DNA of 64,000 nt, from assembly GCA_900404475.1 (NCBI GenBank), contig OUQQ01000001.1, positions 124,001-188,000 on the forward strand, given 5' to 3'. This DNA is from Spongospora subterranea. Its lineage: Eukaryota; Endomyxa; Phytomyxea; Plasmodiophorida; Plasmodiophoridae. The notes beneath the pieces were generated by a model. It was not told where the DNA came from. It ran no database searches and saw only the letters and a program-made list of their open reading frames with translations. Shown here one piece after another: positions 51,021 through 63,456 of the stretch. Every line of letters begins with the position of its first letter. Position 1 is the stretch's first letter. The translations under genes were made by a program, and so were the position numbers.

Positions 51021-51440
51021 ATGACCTCTCTGAGACACGCTCATCCTGAACCATTCGTCGAGATTGTCGAAAGCCGAGACCTCGCTATGTCTCTGAGTAC
51101 TGCATCCAACCATACGGCTCCCAGCTCCTGGACAGCACAGCATGATTTTCCAAAGTCACGACGAACACGTACGATATCCGGAACTTATTTCGATGGTTTA
51201 TATAACGACCTGCTTCATTCTTGGCACAACTCCTCTGAGCCTCGACCTGATCCAAGCAATATCACTGATGACGATGCAGCGTTGAACAACTTTGATCACA
51301 AAGCTGTAGACGATTTGGCAAAATGCATAATTGCCAAGAAAACAGATCGTTCTGAAGACACGCTCTCGTCCCGACCTCCATTAGATCAAGACATATTTAG
51401 CGGATTCCCAGTTATCAATATGTTTACTGCTACTGTCTAA
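51021..51440 (+). CDS. Hypothetical Ser-rich protein, 139 aa
   Basis: An uninterrupted frame begins at ATG 51021. The composition is polar (Ser, Thr, Asp, Pro) with one more ordered stretch, GTYFDGLYNDLLHSWHN. No family recognised. It ends 117 bp before the start of the Yippee-type gene on the same strand. Confidence 0.45.
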   Translation: MTSLRHAHPEPFVEIVESRDLAMSLSTASNHTAPSSWTAQHDFPKSRRTRTISGTYFDGLYNDLLHSWHNSSEPRPDPSNITDDDAALNNFDHKAVDDLAKCIIAKKTDRSEDTLSSRPPLDQDIFSGFPVINMFTATV

Positions 51441-51556
51441 CATATTTTGTTGTCCTATCGGGGCTGAAGTGCGACTGGTTTGTGTGTTTTCTTGAGATTT
51501 CTCCGACGGACTCGATAGGTCCGTTCATTTTTATTGATGACCTTTTGACGATCAGG

Positions 51557-52120
51557 ATGGCCTCTGATGATACTGAAGCCTGGCTACTGATAGGCGATCA
51601 TGAAGATATATTAGTTTCAGCCTATGACTTAGAAATTAAATCTGAACAATCACTACACATTGCGGCCACGGTTGCAGAAATCAAAGCTCGCATTAACCAA
51701 ATTGATTCAGAGAGTCGCAACAACGACACTACCGTGTCATCCCTTCGGCGCCAACTGCAAAAGCTTACATTCGCTCAAACCAAGCATTTAGATCCCGATG
51801 CGATTGCCTGTAGCTGCTGTGGACTAAAAATCGCTGTCATCTCTGATATTGTGTCAAGATCATATCGAGGCCAAAGCGGACCAGCGATTCTGCTCCGAAA
51901 CGCTACCAACGTCAACATTGGAGAAAAATATGACCAGATTCTTTTGACAGGATTATATACGACTGCCTCAGCTTCTTGTGAAGGATGCGGCAAGGTTTTG
52001 GGCTGGGCTTATATACATGCTCGCAATTTCACTCAGCGGTTTAAGGAAGGGATGTTCTGTCTAGAGAAAGCATACATTCTCGAGCATGTCGATAATCTGA
52101 AACTAGTCGCTGCGAATTGA
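51557..52120 (+). CDS. Yippee/Mis18-domain zinc-binding protein
   Basis: The gene is a single exon encoding 187 aa from ATG 51557. A coiled segment (AEIKARINQIDSE) precedes a Yippee-like fold. It contains the two zinc pairs CSCC and CEGC, SYRGQSGPAILL at the conserved FxGxxGxA position, and GWAYIHARNFTQRFKEGMF, which matches the family's GWKYxxAxExSQKYKEG. Yippee-like domains occur in YPEL, Mis18 and cereblon. A preceding coiled coil with an FTQRFKEG tail fits a divergent Yippee protein better than cereblon, since the LON domain is missing. Mis18 loads CENP-A at centromeres, but its own domain order is reversed. The exact role is not known. Confidence 0.75.
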   Translation: MASDDTEAWLLIGDHEDILVSAYDLEIKSEQSLHIAATVAEIKARINQIDSESRNNDTTVSSLRRQLQKLTFAQTKHLDPDAIACSCCGLKIAVISDIVSRSYRGQSGPAILLRNATNVNIGEKYDQILLTGLYTTASASCEGCGKVLGWAYIHARNFTQRFKEGMFCLEKAYILEHVDNLKLVAAN

Positions 52121-52145
52121 GACGCTCAATAATTACAAGGATATT

Positions 52146-53396
52146 CTAGTCAAACAATTTTAGTAAAGTAATCTCATTACTATCATAGCATGACACAGCT
52201 ATGGTGCTGCAAGGAATATTGGCGACGACACCTGTCAGCAAACCAGGAGAAGCAACTAGGTTCGATAGGCATTCAATTTTGAGGGCGTCATCTGGCATGC
52301 TATAAACGGAGACAAATGTGTCTTCAGAGACGCACACGATTCGACTGCCAGTTGGATCAATTGCTACTGAATTGATCGCTCGAGTGTGTGCTGTTATCTA
52401 GACCCATTTCAGAATACAACAGGATGTGCAGCTCTGGAATACCTCGGCATGAGTCTCGTTCCTATATCAAATAGGAGTATAAATTGATTATAAAAATAAG
52501 CTGAGATGCGGGTTTCTGGAACCTGGAATCGAAGACCCGAACATGGCCTGACAGGAATCCAGCGACAACGATCGATTTATGGACCGCGACGCTATTGCAT
52601 CGTGATTGAAAGCTGCCCAATGTAGCAGCGACCGTTAAGGTGGCGAGGTTCCAGATCAATATTGTGCCTCTGACATCGGCAGATACTCTGTTGCGCGTCA
52701 ATCGCATCAGTGATTGAGCTCAATTTAATGAGTTGGTTTTGATGGAGAATAATTACAGGATTGGAGACTCATTGCTATATTCGTTGACGATATCCGTGAT
52801 CGGGTCGTGATGGACATCAATCCCCGCGGCCAGGGAGTTAAGTTTGGCCAACTGATTCTGCAAAACAGTGAACGCTAGGATTTCTCCTGTATATGTACCG
52901 ATAAAAAGTTGTTCAGCACCATTGCCGGCAATGCCGCGTAGTGATTCGAGGATATCTGATCCCCAGACAATTTAGCATTGAGTGCAAACGTTGTTGAAAA
53001 ACATCATCAAATGCACCTACTTTCAGAGCTACCGCTAAATCTGTAGAAATGCAACAACTTGAGCCCAGTATGGTTGTATATCTGAATTAAGCCTGAATTC
53101 GTCACTAAGACAAGTACATGACCAAATGCTAATTGAACCCATTTCGCTTGGGCTATAATGTCGTTCTCCTCAAAAGGTACCTGACGAAACTCAATGGTTA
53201 ATTCTATGATGTTTATCAGTCAATCTTTACCATTGTTGCATCTGCTATTAATACATCCTCATCGAGTCCCGGTTTCTTGGACAGAAGCAATCGATCTGTA
53301 ATAATGCTGGTGTCTATAATAACCACTCTACAGCCAATAATTAGTTGGCTATCTATGCACGAGCAAAGACACCCGTGATAATTCATACTGGTTCTT
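52146..53396 (-). CDS. WDR54-like beta-propeller protein
   Basis: Several exons on the minus strand give WD units in WDR54 order. AKWVQLAFGHVLVLVTNSG comes first, then AEQLFIGTYTGEILAF, HDPITDIVNE and GTILIWNLATLTVAATLG. The last are SIVVAGFLSGHVRVFDSR and HTRAINSVAIDPTGSRIV with VSEDTFVSVYS. The C-terminal block IAVSCYDSNEITLLKLF matches the human WDR54 tail. WDR54 is found mostly in organisms with cilia and has been linked to receptor cross-linking in animal cells. The start is taken at ATG 53396. Exon joins at 53170-52750 are approximate. Its stop is 26 bp from the Yippee stop. Confidence 0.7.
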
Positions 53397-53865
53397 GTGA
53401 ACAAAAGAGAGCCCACGACACTCGGATATATACGAGAGATTATTCGGCAGAAGGGAGGCAGAAAATGGGCAGGAAAGTCTAGCGATCACAGATAGAGGCA
53501 TTCAAGCGAGATTGATTAGGTATCTATGACGAGCGTTTATCTACAAATGAGTTAGCCGACATGGCGACACACAGAACTCGATAACAGCCGATCAGCATCG
53601 TCATCAGGTATCACACGTTCTCAGGATGGAGAACTGCCGCCCTGATCCTGCTCGGCTACTACCGACGTCTCTAACAGCGACCAACGGCGCGTTCCATTTA
53701 CGACCAAGAAATAAAAGTCAACAAACTCAATAACGTCAAAGCATCGACAGACAGATGTTAGAAAAGCTGTCTAAATACGAACTCGTATTGGGGCAGACGA
53801 GATTTGAATTTACGAGATATCGCCGTTTATTTTTCTTAAGGGTTACCATATTTCGTCAAAACTGC

Positions 53866-54072
53866 TTAGCCTTTATCGCCGAATCGAGGGCTTGTCGCCA
53901 TCGGGGACTTCCCTTTCTTTTTCTTTATATGGTCGTTGTACATGTACAGCGCAACAGCGATCGCCAATCCTCCCATGCCGAGCTTGGCATTGGTCGAAAA
54001 CCCTGTCTTCACCGTCTTCTCCATCGGTACCAACTGTATGAATTTGCGAAACTTTGATTTTGGCCCACTCAT
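53866..54072 (-). CDS. Small single-span membrane protein, 68 aa
   Basis: ATG 54072 opens SGPKSKFRKFIQLVPMEK, then one transmembrane segment (KLGMGGLAIAVALYMY) and a Lys-rich tail (HIKKKKGKS). The layout suits a small mitochondrial inner-membrane or ER tail protein. It starts 143 bp from the divergent CFAP47-like gene. Confidence 0.5.
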   Translation of the reverse strand: MSGPKSKFRKFIQLVPMEKTVKTGFSTNAKLGMGGLAIAVALYMYNDHIKKKKGKSPMATSPRFGDKG

Positions 54073-54214
54073 TTTTCATCTCCGAAACAACGTAGGCCTT
54101 GCAACGGATAGTTTTGAGGTCGTCATCATTTGTGTGAGATGCCGGCCTGGTGTTGGGCCGGTGGATCGTTTATGAGTACATCAGGCGAGTTCCCATTATT
54201 GGACTATTTGATAT

Positions 54215-57200
54215 ATGGCTAATGTCAACGATGGTGAGGTGATTAGCCAAACGAGGACCGACAAGTGCTGCGTGAAAGAAGGCGATAATAGTGACCATGT
54301 CAAAGATGTAATTAGGGTTGTTCCTGACCGCGCCGTATTTTCGGAGAGCAAAACGTCATTGAACATATCGATTTCAAACTCGAGTAAGACGTCCCATCAT
54401 ATTCGATTAATAAGACCGCTATCACCATATTTTACGCTCGTAAATCATGACGCTATATCGGTTCGTCTGGCGCCTGGCCTCAAATTTACTGTCAAGCTGC
54501 GGCTGAATGTGTCGAATTTGCGGTCGGGCGACCGATCCCTAGAATCAGATACAAAAACTGGGTCTAACCAGGTCAACAGTGAAGACATTTTCGATCGATT
54601 TATTGTGCAAAGCGAAATCGGCGAAACCACAATACCAATCAAATTCGAAAGGAATCGGGGGGATATCCGTCTAGAAAGCGCAATCGATCTGGGAATCACT
54701 AATATCGGCAATACAGCGACATACGTCCTGAAATTACGAAATCAGGGAACGGCTGAAGCCGAATTCACTGTATTGGATGACGAGGCCGAAGCAGAAGATG
54801 ACATAAAAGTTACTGTGATTCCACGTTCAGGCAAAGTCAAAGCACGATCGATATCACATGTAAAGGGACAGTTCTTGATCAGCCCAGGTTTTTGAACATC
54901 ATTACTATAGGTCCGGTTAGAAGTCTTGGCAACCTCAACAGGAGTGTTCAACCGAATTTTGTCCTTTAGACTAAACGATCGGATGCATCGAGTGGAACTA
55001 TGCGGGGAATTTGTAGAAAGCAGATTAGAAATTATCGATACCACATTGAAGACATCATCGAAAGCGATTGATTTTGGGAAGGCATATTTTGGGGTTAATC
55101 TTGAGCAAATAAGGACGCTAGTCAATAGCAGTCCAAATACCTGCACATTCCGAGTGGCAACTCAAGAGCAGCAAGATCCCCCCGGGGGATCGGGGGGATC
55201 TGAAAACAACACCATTGAGCTTCTGAACGCAACAGGTTCTGGAATGGATCCACCTGCTATATCTGTATCTCCACAAGAAGGGGTATTAGGGCCATATTCT
55301 AGTATTTCAGTGCGATTTCGTTTTCGCCCTAGGCAAGGCGAGCTAAAAACGGGGTTCAAAAGCCAGATACCAGGAGGAACAGTAAACTTATACCACATTA
55401 TGGTACAGTTTGTTGCTGTTGGCGATATTGAACGATCAGTGTCCATTCATATACGTGGTGTGGCTGCCGCACCGTTCTTCAGTTTTTCTCACGACAGTCT
55501 TAATCTGGGGCAATGTCCGGTGAATGAAAGGCGTGACGCGATTATCAAGCTCGAAAACCACTGCGACGATTTAGGTTTACCATTCACGATCAAAGACGTT
55601 CCTCACTTTCATTCGTATCCAAAAATGGGGAATATTCCAGCTTTACAAAGCCGGGATATCATTATATCCTTCGTGCCCCGTCAACTTGGCGCATTCGAGA
55701 ATATATTGCAATTTGAATTAGGTGGTGAACAGAAATTCGAGTTTCGAGTTTCAGGAAGTTCACCGTCCATCTCCAAGCCAGAAAAAAACACCTCCTCTGA
55801 CAAGCGTACACAAAGAGAACGTGGATTGAGGCGCAATTTCATCGAATCGGTCTTATGTGAGGAACGGGACGGTGACCTGACGTCCGGTGCAGTCAAAATC
55901 GCCACCCTGGCGAACCCTTCATCATCTTTAGTTTTGTCTCCTGAAAAAGCCAATCGTCTGTATTATGCGCAATTTCTACACGAGCAGGAACAAAGACGGC
56001 ATCGTCAGCCTCCAGAAGATCCTGAACATTTCGAATCGGGACTTATTGAGCCAATACTGGAGTTGCCGAAAACCCAGGATCCATTATGGCTTCAGTACCC
56101 CATGGCTGGTTATCCGAGCTCAGGAGGGAAACAGGCTTCTATGATGAGACCCCAAGGCGGATGTATTCCAGACGGCCGAGCGAAGGGTGACGCCAGAAAA
56201 AAATTCAAGTCAGTGCCGTCAACGCAGGCAGAAGTGCAAGATTGTGCCGCCAAGCTGTCAGCTCGCCAGCTAGCTAAAATTTCCTGTGGGCCCGCCGTAT
56301 TGGCATTCGGAACCGTGTGCACGAGCTCCAAAACGTTCCGAACCTTCATGGTAGCGAATGGTTTGGAGAAATACATTCATCTGCGTTTGTGCCCCGACCC
56401 ATCTGGCCCCCTGTCCGAGACGAAGCTGTTGGAGCAAGTGATCCCTCCTGGTCTTGCGACCTCATTTACTATATGCCTCAATCCCCATCATGTTCAGGAC
56501 TTGCGTGTCGTCGTGCCTTACGTTATCAATGGGTCGCACAACCTGAACTTCACCGTTACAGCTCAAGTGACACCGATCGAGATCTCACTCAGTACGCCGA
56601 CAATACAGTTTACGTTCCCTCGTGATAGTCTCGAATTCGCTACAGCGCGTCGCCTGATTTTATCGAATCCATGCATGGCTCCGGCGCAGTTCAAGTGGAT
56701 TGTACCTGATCCAACCCTCACCTTCATTCCGGCGAATGGCGTAATACCTCCACATAAGGACCTAGATATGCAGGTACTATATAAGCCTGCCATGAACTCG
56801 AAACTATCAGCAAGGTGTGCGGTACAGATTGTTGGGGGTGTTGACCAATATGTGATGTGCACGAGTGATATCGTGCCCGTAAACTGCACACTGAGCTCAT
56901 CGTCCATTGACCTGGGGTTAGTGGCAGTGGGAAACCATGCCAATAGCACCGTCATGTTGAACAACATTGGGCAAAGCTACGCCGTGTTCAACATCAGTCA
57001 ATGTCCCGCTAATCTGATCGTCACTCCAAATAAGGGGAAATTATCCCCTTCGCAATCCCTGCCACTCAAAGTGCAGCTACGTCTGCCTTCTGCCGCCACG
57101 TTCTCCGGTACATTCAGTGTCGATATTCGGGGAAGTACTTCGCTTTCTGTCTCTGTCTGTTGCGAAGCTGTTCTGCCATCGGTTTCAATCGTTCAGGTAT

Positions 57201-60200
57201 TCGGAGTCGTATTGTATCTCGTCGTTATCAGTGTTTATTCATCTCGCTGAATAGGGGGAGCTCGATTTTGGGTCTGTCACGATTGGTAGCAGGTCTACAA
57301 TCGATATTGGGGTTAGGTCGACATCGACTGTTGCAACAACATTATACCTCGATTTAACTACTCCCCAATATGACGATTTTTGTGTTGTTTTCTCAAACAA
57401 GTCTGCAAAATCCGTCTCCGTCACTCCAATTTCGAAGTTGGAACTCAAAAATGCAACCGATAATGGGAACCAGATTGTCCAAGATAATGACGGTGATCAC
57501 GATAAGGGTCCTAGAGCGTTCCGATTGGACCTATCGCCTGGGTCTCTAATTAATTTACCATTGACCTACATTCCGTCATCCGTTAACCAGCATACCGTCC
57601 CTTTACCTCTTGTCCTAGCCGGGTAAGGTTCACTCAGCACCAATAAAGTCTAGTGCTAACTGAAGCATAGGTTTCCCACGTATCCTGATATTCGACGATT
57701 GGTTCACGCACAAGGCCTCAAACCGAAAATCGTTTTATCTTCAACTAACATATCTTTTGGTCAGCGGATCGTTTTGAAATCGTCTAAGGCTCTTTTGGGA
57801 GCGTACATCACTACATTTACAATTACAAATGACGATTTGTCCAGTACAGCTTGGGCTATTGATGTTGATTCGGAACACGGCGACGCTAACAAGAATCCGT
57901 TCAAGATTGAGCCGTTTTCTGGTGTACTGGGTCAGAAGGAAACCACCATAATCAAGGTTTGTTTCTCTCCTACGGAACGAGGTGGTTTTGAAACCATGTA
58001 TAATCTGTTCATTGGAAGTAACCGAGATGATCCATATATGAACCTTTCCGTGAAAGGATCAGCCGAACACCCAATGCTGAAATTCGACGCTCTGGAAGTC
58101 ACGTTGCCGGCGGTTCCCCTGGGCATTAAGTCTGAGGTGCGGTTTCTCATCAGCAACAGCGGTTATGATCGAACTAGTATCGAGTATCAGCTACCTCTAG
58201 ATACGGCTCAGATACCATTGCAAATTGACTTTCCCTCGGGGGTTCATCTTGGATCTAAATCAGATTCAATTCCAGTTGTTCTGAGTTTTATCGCATCCAA
58301 ACCGACGTCATTCGCTACGACGGTCGATTTCATAGTGGACGATGGAAACAGGTTCTCACTGCCTGTTCACGGATTGGCTGATAATAGCATTTTATCTGTA
58401 TGGCCGTTCCTATCCCTCCGACGGTACTCGATACAGTTTGGTGAAGGTCATGGAATCACATGCGTCGATCTTGGTCTTCGATCACCGCCTGCCGGGTCTT
58501 CAACAGCTGGCTTAACAAACATCGATAACATCCGACCTGCGTCAGAGGTAGTCACTTCGTATCAGTTACCTGCGCTGCCCCATTGTTTTGTTTATTTTGC
58601 CTTGTAGATCGCATCAGCCGCAGCCAATACTCTTCGATTCCTGGCGTCATTGAATATGATCGAGGTTTCTGGTCATGCATTTCCTACTGACCTCGTTGCG
58701 AGTAATGGGGAACCTATACTTCGCCTTGTTGAGTTTTTAAGCGGTTCCACCGTATTCAAATCAGAGCTTCATGCCCTTAGTTTAGTCCCTTCAAAGTCTG
58801 GTATGTATTACCAATTTCCGTATAAGTCCAACCTCATTTTTCGTTCAGACACTACACCAGCAGTTTTGAATTTATATGAGAAACTGCTTAGCTACTTGCG
58901 AGCGCATGGGGCTGTTTTAACGGTCAAAGCAGAACATCTTGGCCCATTGTCCGCAATGGTGTCAGCTTTGCCGATCGGGTCTTGGGAAAGGCAAACTGCA
59001 GAGAAATTAGCTCCATCAGTGTCAAGGCAGGCATGGTTCAATGTGTTATCTCAGGTTAGCGACATTGATTGCATTGAGCCTCTAGTTCATTAACCACCCT
59101 TGACGCCCCGGTAGATTATCAAAATATTCCTTTTGGAACGGGTTACAACTAAATCTGTCTGCGAAGCAATAGGCTGTTCTACATTCCCTACATGCATTCC
59201 CTCCAACCTTTATTCATCGCATGAAACGCTTCTGTTAGCTTGGCTAACCCACTATCGCAAAGACCGATCCGTCCCTGTAACCAACTTCGAGAATGATCTT
59301 CGTGACGGCACCGTCTTAGGGAATCTTCTTTTTGCACATCTCCCGTACTTAAAGCAGCTTTCAAACTTGGATGAAAGCCCTGACGATGATCAAGAGCGTA
59401 TGACTTCGAATGCACAAAAGGTCGGAACTGCTCCAATTGGTGGCTTCCGTTTTTTTATGCGTTGACATCATTGATTTCAGATCATATCCTCCATGGAAGA
59501 AGCTGGTCTTGATTACCAGGTTTCTGCATCGTTTATTGTATCACCCAACCCTAGAGATATGCTGCTATTGGTCTTGTATCTCTTTACAGTATTACCGGGA
59601 TATTTACCACGCTCGACCGTTGAGTTCACTGGTGCAGTCCATGAGAATATCACGAAGACGGTGACGTTGAAAAACCCATTTGCTTCTGAAGTGATCTACG
59701 ATGTAAGATTCGACGGGTGTGCGGATTTCCATGCATCGTCAAAATCAATTATGCTGTCTGGTCGCGGATCCGAATTGTTTCAAATTGCGTTCTGCGGTAG
59801 ATTTGCAAGAAATGATTCTGCCGTTTTACGGCTCATTCCTTCTCGCCAGCTTCGAACCCGTCCTCCCAGCATGCTATCGCAGCCCGTAGTTTTCAGCTTA
59901 GTTTCGTCAGTTTCTGAGTCGTTGACGCCTCAAGCTACACTAACAACTCGTTCGAATCTGTACGAAGCCACAACGTTTGTAATGGAACTACGCAATACTC
60001 TTGATAAGGACTGCACGTTTTCCATTGATTGCAGCCACCAGCTTGCCAAGATTATTCCAAATCGCCACACAGCGAAAATGGCGCCTGCGGTCGACAAACC
60101 GAGCTCAGGCGTTTTTCCAAATGCCTTTTCAACTGAAAAAAAGACTATCAGTGTGAAAACAGGAGCGACAGAGAAATTGTCTTGTTCTTTTCAACCAACT

Positions 60201-63200
60201 CTAGAGGCCGAGTACAGTTGCACAATCAAATTTGTGGATTCAGAGGTTGGCGAATTGAGGATTGATGTTCGAGGCGAAGTCAACCTACCAAATCCCATTG
60301 GAGAAACCATCAAAGTGACATGCAAAGAAAATACACCTGTTGTCAAAGATATATTGCTGTCACTGGTCAATCCGAATCTCGAGAAAGCCATGATGCGTAT
60401 CGATGGTGAGCGTAAATCCAAGGGTGGTGTTAGTTCAGTAATCAATCCTTTACGCGGTCCTCTTGCATATTCTGTTGATTGTTCATCGCCATTCATCACT
60501 GTTTCTAAAACCTGCATTTTGACAGACAGGGTGCTTGGTTTGGCCCCCGCAGGTAAATAACGCGTTATCGTGTTTTAGCTTTTTTATCGAAATGCTGTTG
60601 AAGGGTCATCGAACAAAACTATTAACCAAAAATTAGAAGGATTGGATCCGTCAAAACAGGAGTTGAATCAACCGGGAGACAACGTGCTGCGACTTGTGTT
60701 TAAGGGCGGGCAACCTGGATTGTATCCAGCAGAAATTACTTTGCGATCTGAACATGATATTCGAATATATCACGTCGAATTCGCATCGCAATCTGAGGGA
60801 ATGAAGGCGCATCTGGAATTCGACGTGGCTGCCGGGCAAACCTTACGTCAAAATATTCCTATTGTAAATAGTTCAGACAATGAATGGAGAATTACTGCAG
60901 AGGTGCGTTGCCCCCCCCCCCAAATGGCACATTTCACAAAACACTAAATTTTGGATCTGAAGTTGAAAGGGAGTGGATGGTCGGGTCCATCATCAATTGC
61001 GGTCCCAAGAAATTCAACTGGAGCGTATCCGTTAAGCTTCTCTCCGTTATGGATATGTGAATCAGAGGGTTTACTGCTGCTGGTTAATACCAACACGAAA
61101 GAAAGCTATTCGTACACTCTAAAAGGGCAAGGGAGAGATCCCTTACCTATCAAGGTCGTGACAATCAACTGCAACGCTAGAGAGAAATTTGAACAGCTTT
61201 TTACGGTCGAAAATCGATCAAATGAGGTGATGTTTGACTTCTCATGCGCTGATTAAGTTCTGAAGTAATGTTTCAGGATTGTGTGTACCGTGTAGAATCC
61301 GACCTGCCATACATTCATGGAGACAGTACAATTTCAGTTCCCAGTAGATCCAAGAAAGACTATAAATTGTTAATGTCGCCACAAATGAGTGGAGTGTACA
61401 ATGGATCAATAACATTCATATGCAAAGACGAACGATATCAATGGTTCGCCGTTGAAGTATGTATTGCTTTCTTCTTTGCACCAGTACGATAAGACCTTTT
61501 GATAAAATAGGCTACAATTGGTCGTCCTTTGCCGGAATCAACGCTGAAGATTGAATGCCCACTCCGAGAAGCAGTGACGGCTGACTTAGTCGTCCAAAAT
61601 CCATTGGATAAGAAAATATCATTTGACGTTAGCGTGGAAGGTGATTACCTCTTCTGCGACAATCAAGTCCAATTAGACCCGTGTTGTTCTGCGACGTTTG
61701 TACTGTCGTATGTACCGTTGAAAGTAGGTCAAAGCTTGGGCCGCGTCAGATTTTTCAACAACATCGTTGGCGAGTTTTGGTACAATCTTGATCTCAAGTG
61801 CGAAATACCAGAACCAATGCGTCTCGATCCGCTTATATGTGAGGCTGGGTCTCAGGTATGAAATTGTAATCCATGATGTTCGACCACTTTAGCATTTTTG
61901 CTGTTGTAGGCAGTTCACGAAGTGACATTAACCAATCCGTCTCAGTCTCGGATATCGATCGTTTCGGTTTCATCGGAACCCAAAAACTTTACGGTTCGCC
62001 CGTCGACCTTTCAGTTGAATCCTGGGCAGTCGTGTTTGGTTCATATTATCTACACGCCCTCTGTTCTGAACGAGGTGCAAAATGGTATCATCACGTTTCA
62101 AGAAAATCAGGTAAGACTTCAAAATGTCGTTCTAACTTACATATTCAGCGGAGTCTTAGATTGGAGACTGGGTTTATATCGTATCAGGTATTGGCAAGCC
62201 ACCGACTGCAATGCAGCCTATTCACCTACTTTCATCCCTCGGCCAAAGATCATCCAGTATTATTCAGTTTCGGAACCCATTTGATCGAGCATTAATTGTT
62301 CGAATATCCCTGCATCAACGAGGCCACGATGCGTTCCGTCTATATTCTAGGCGAGAGTTGACCAGAATTACTGGTCAGACTCAGCTTCAGGTCCCATTTG
62401 TTTTCGTGCCTACTGCTCTATCTTGTTACAATGCAGAGGTCGTGATCGAAGCGTCTGAGGGGTTACGATGGGTATCCCTTATCGAGGAAATCACTTTAAC
62501 ATCAGTGTTAAGAATTGCATTAGGTGTATCCGTTGATGGGGGAAGCCGAACTGCTGTCGTCGGAGCCGTTGAATTTTTTGTGCATTTCTCGGCAGCCGCT
62601 GACAAAGACGTTGACTCTAATTCTACCCGGACTGACTCAATCTGAAATTGACAACAATGACTTTACGATCAAAGTTGAACACGTCACAACTGAACCTTCT
62701 GGTGTCCCTCTCGAAATACTCTCTGACGTTATTCAAGCTAAAGAACAAACTGACAAACCAGTGATATTTGATAATGGTGCGGTGCAGACCGAGCTTACTC
62801 GAAGAAACTACTAACGTCTCATGTGCATAGGTGCAGGCTTCGTCTTCGAAGTAAATTTCAGGCCCTTCCGCACCCTTCATGTCGAGTCCTTACTTTCCAT
62901 TACCAAATCATCTGGTGGAAGATATTCCTTCAGGATGCGGTTTACGTCAACTGAAGCAGCTGTTGACGATGTTGTTCGAATAAGCGCTGGACTCAATCAA
63001 ATTGCAAATGTCTCGTTCCGTTTATCTAACATTATCAATGGGAAATCTCAATTTGAGGCGCATTTCGCTCCTGATTCACCATATCAGTTATCTGTTCAGC
63101 CGACAAAGGGATTTCTCGAAGGACGCGATTCTCTCGGGACTCTTTTTACAATAAGTTTCGCCCCGAGTGAATACGGAAAAGCGATAGTGGGAAAACTGGT

Positions 63201-63423
63201 GATATGCACAGACGCAATGGAATGGATATATGAAGTCAGAGGATCGCATCCACATTATTTGCCTCCGAAGGGGCGTAACACCTTCAGCTCGTTTATGGAT
63301 GAGACAACGATGCGATCCATTCAAAACAGCAACAACACTGCAACCAATTATCTGAATTATAATATTCGTGCCACAAGTTCAAGGCGACGACAAGATCAGG
63401 TCCAAAAAAAGAAACCAAAATAA
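54215..63423 (+). CDS. CFAP47: CFAP47-like flagellar giant with MSP/ASH and calponin-homology domains
   Basis: The gene covers 9.2 kb with about 15 short introns, encoding roughly 2,700-2,800 aa. Repeated immunoglobulin-like MSP/ASPM-SPD2-hydin units show through motifs such as ITNIGNTATYVLKLRNQG, LGQCPVNERRDAIIKLENH, IDLGLVAVGNHANSTVMLNN and SFGQRIVLKSS. A calponin-homology segment near 59215-59350 (LLLAWLTHYRKDRSVPV, NDLRDGTVLGNLL) sits between MSP repeats, the arrangement of CFAP47. Long exons are 54215 to about 54890, 54926-57200, 57700-58605 and 59500-60550. It ends QVQKKKPK at 63423. CFAP47 lies in the central-pair apparatus and is needed for motile flagella. HYDIN also has MSP repeats, but its domain order differs. 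Confidence 0.8.
60911..60921 (+). repeat. Poly-C run at an intron start in the CFAP47-like gene
   Basis: Eleven C residues follow a GTGCGTTG donor. It resembles the run at 44231. Confidence 0.7.
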
Positions 63424-63456
63424 ATTGGACTCTCGATTGAAGGAATCCAAACATGT

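Noticed and set aside
55171..55200. C- and G-runs taken as an intron or error in the CFAP47-like gene
   Set aside because: The frame stays open through them and encodes a Pro/Gly/Ser linker.
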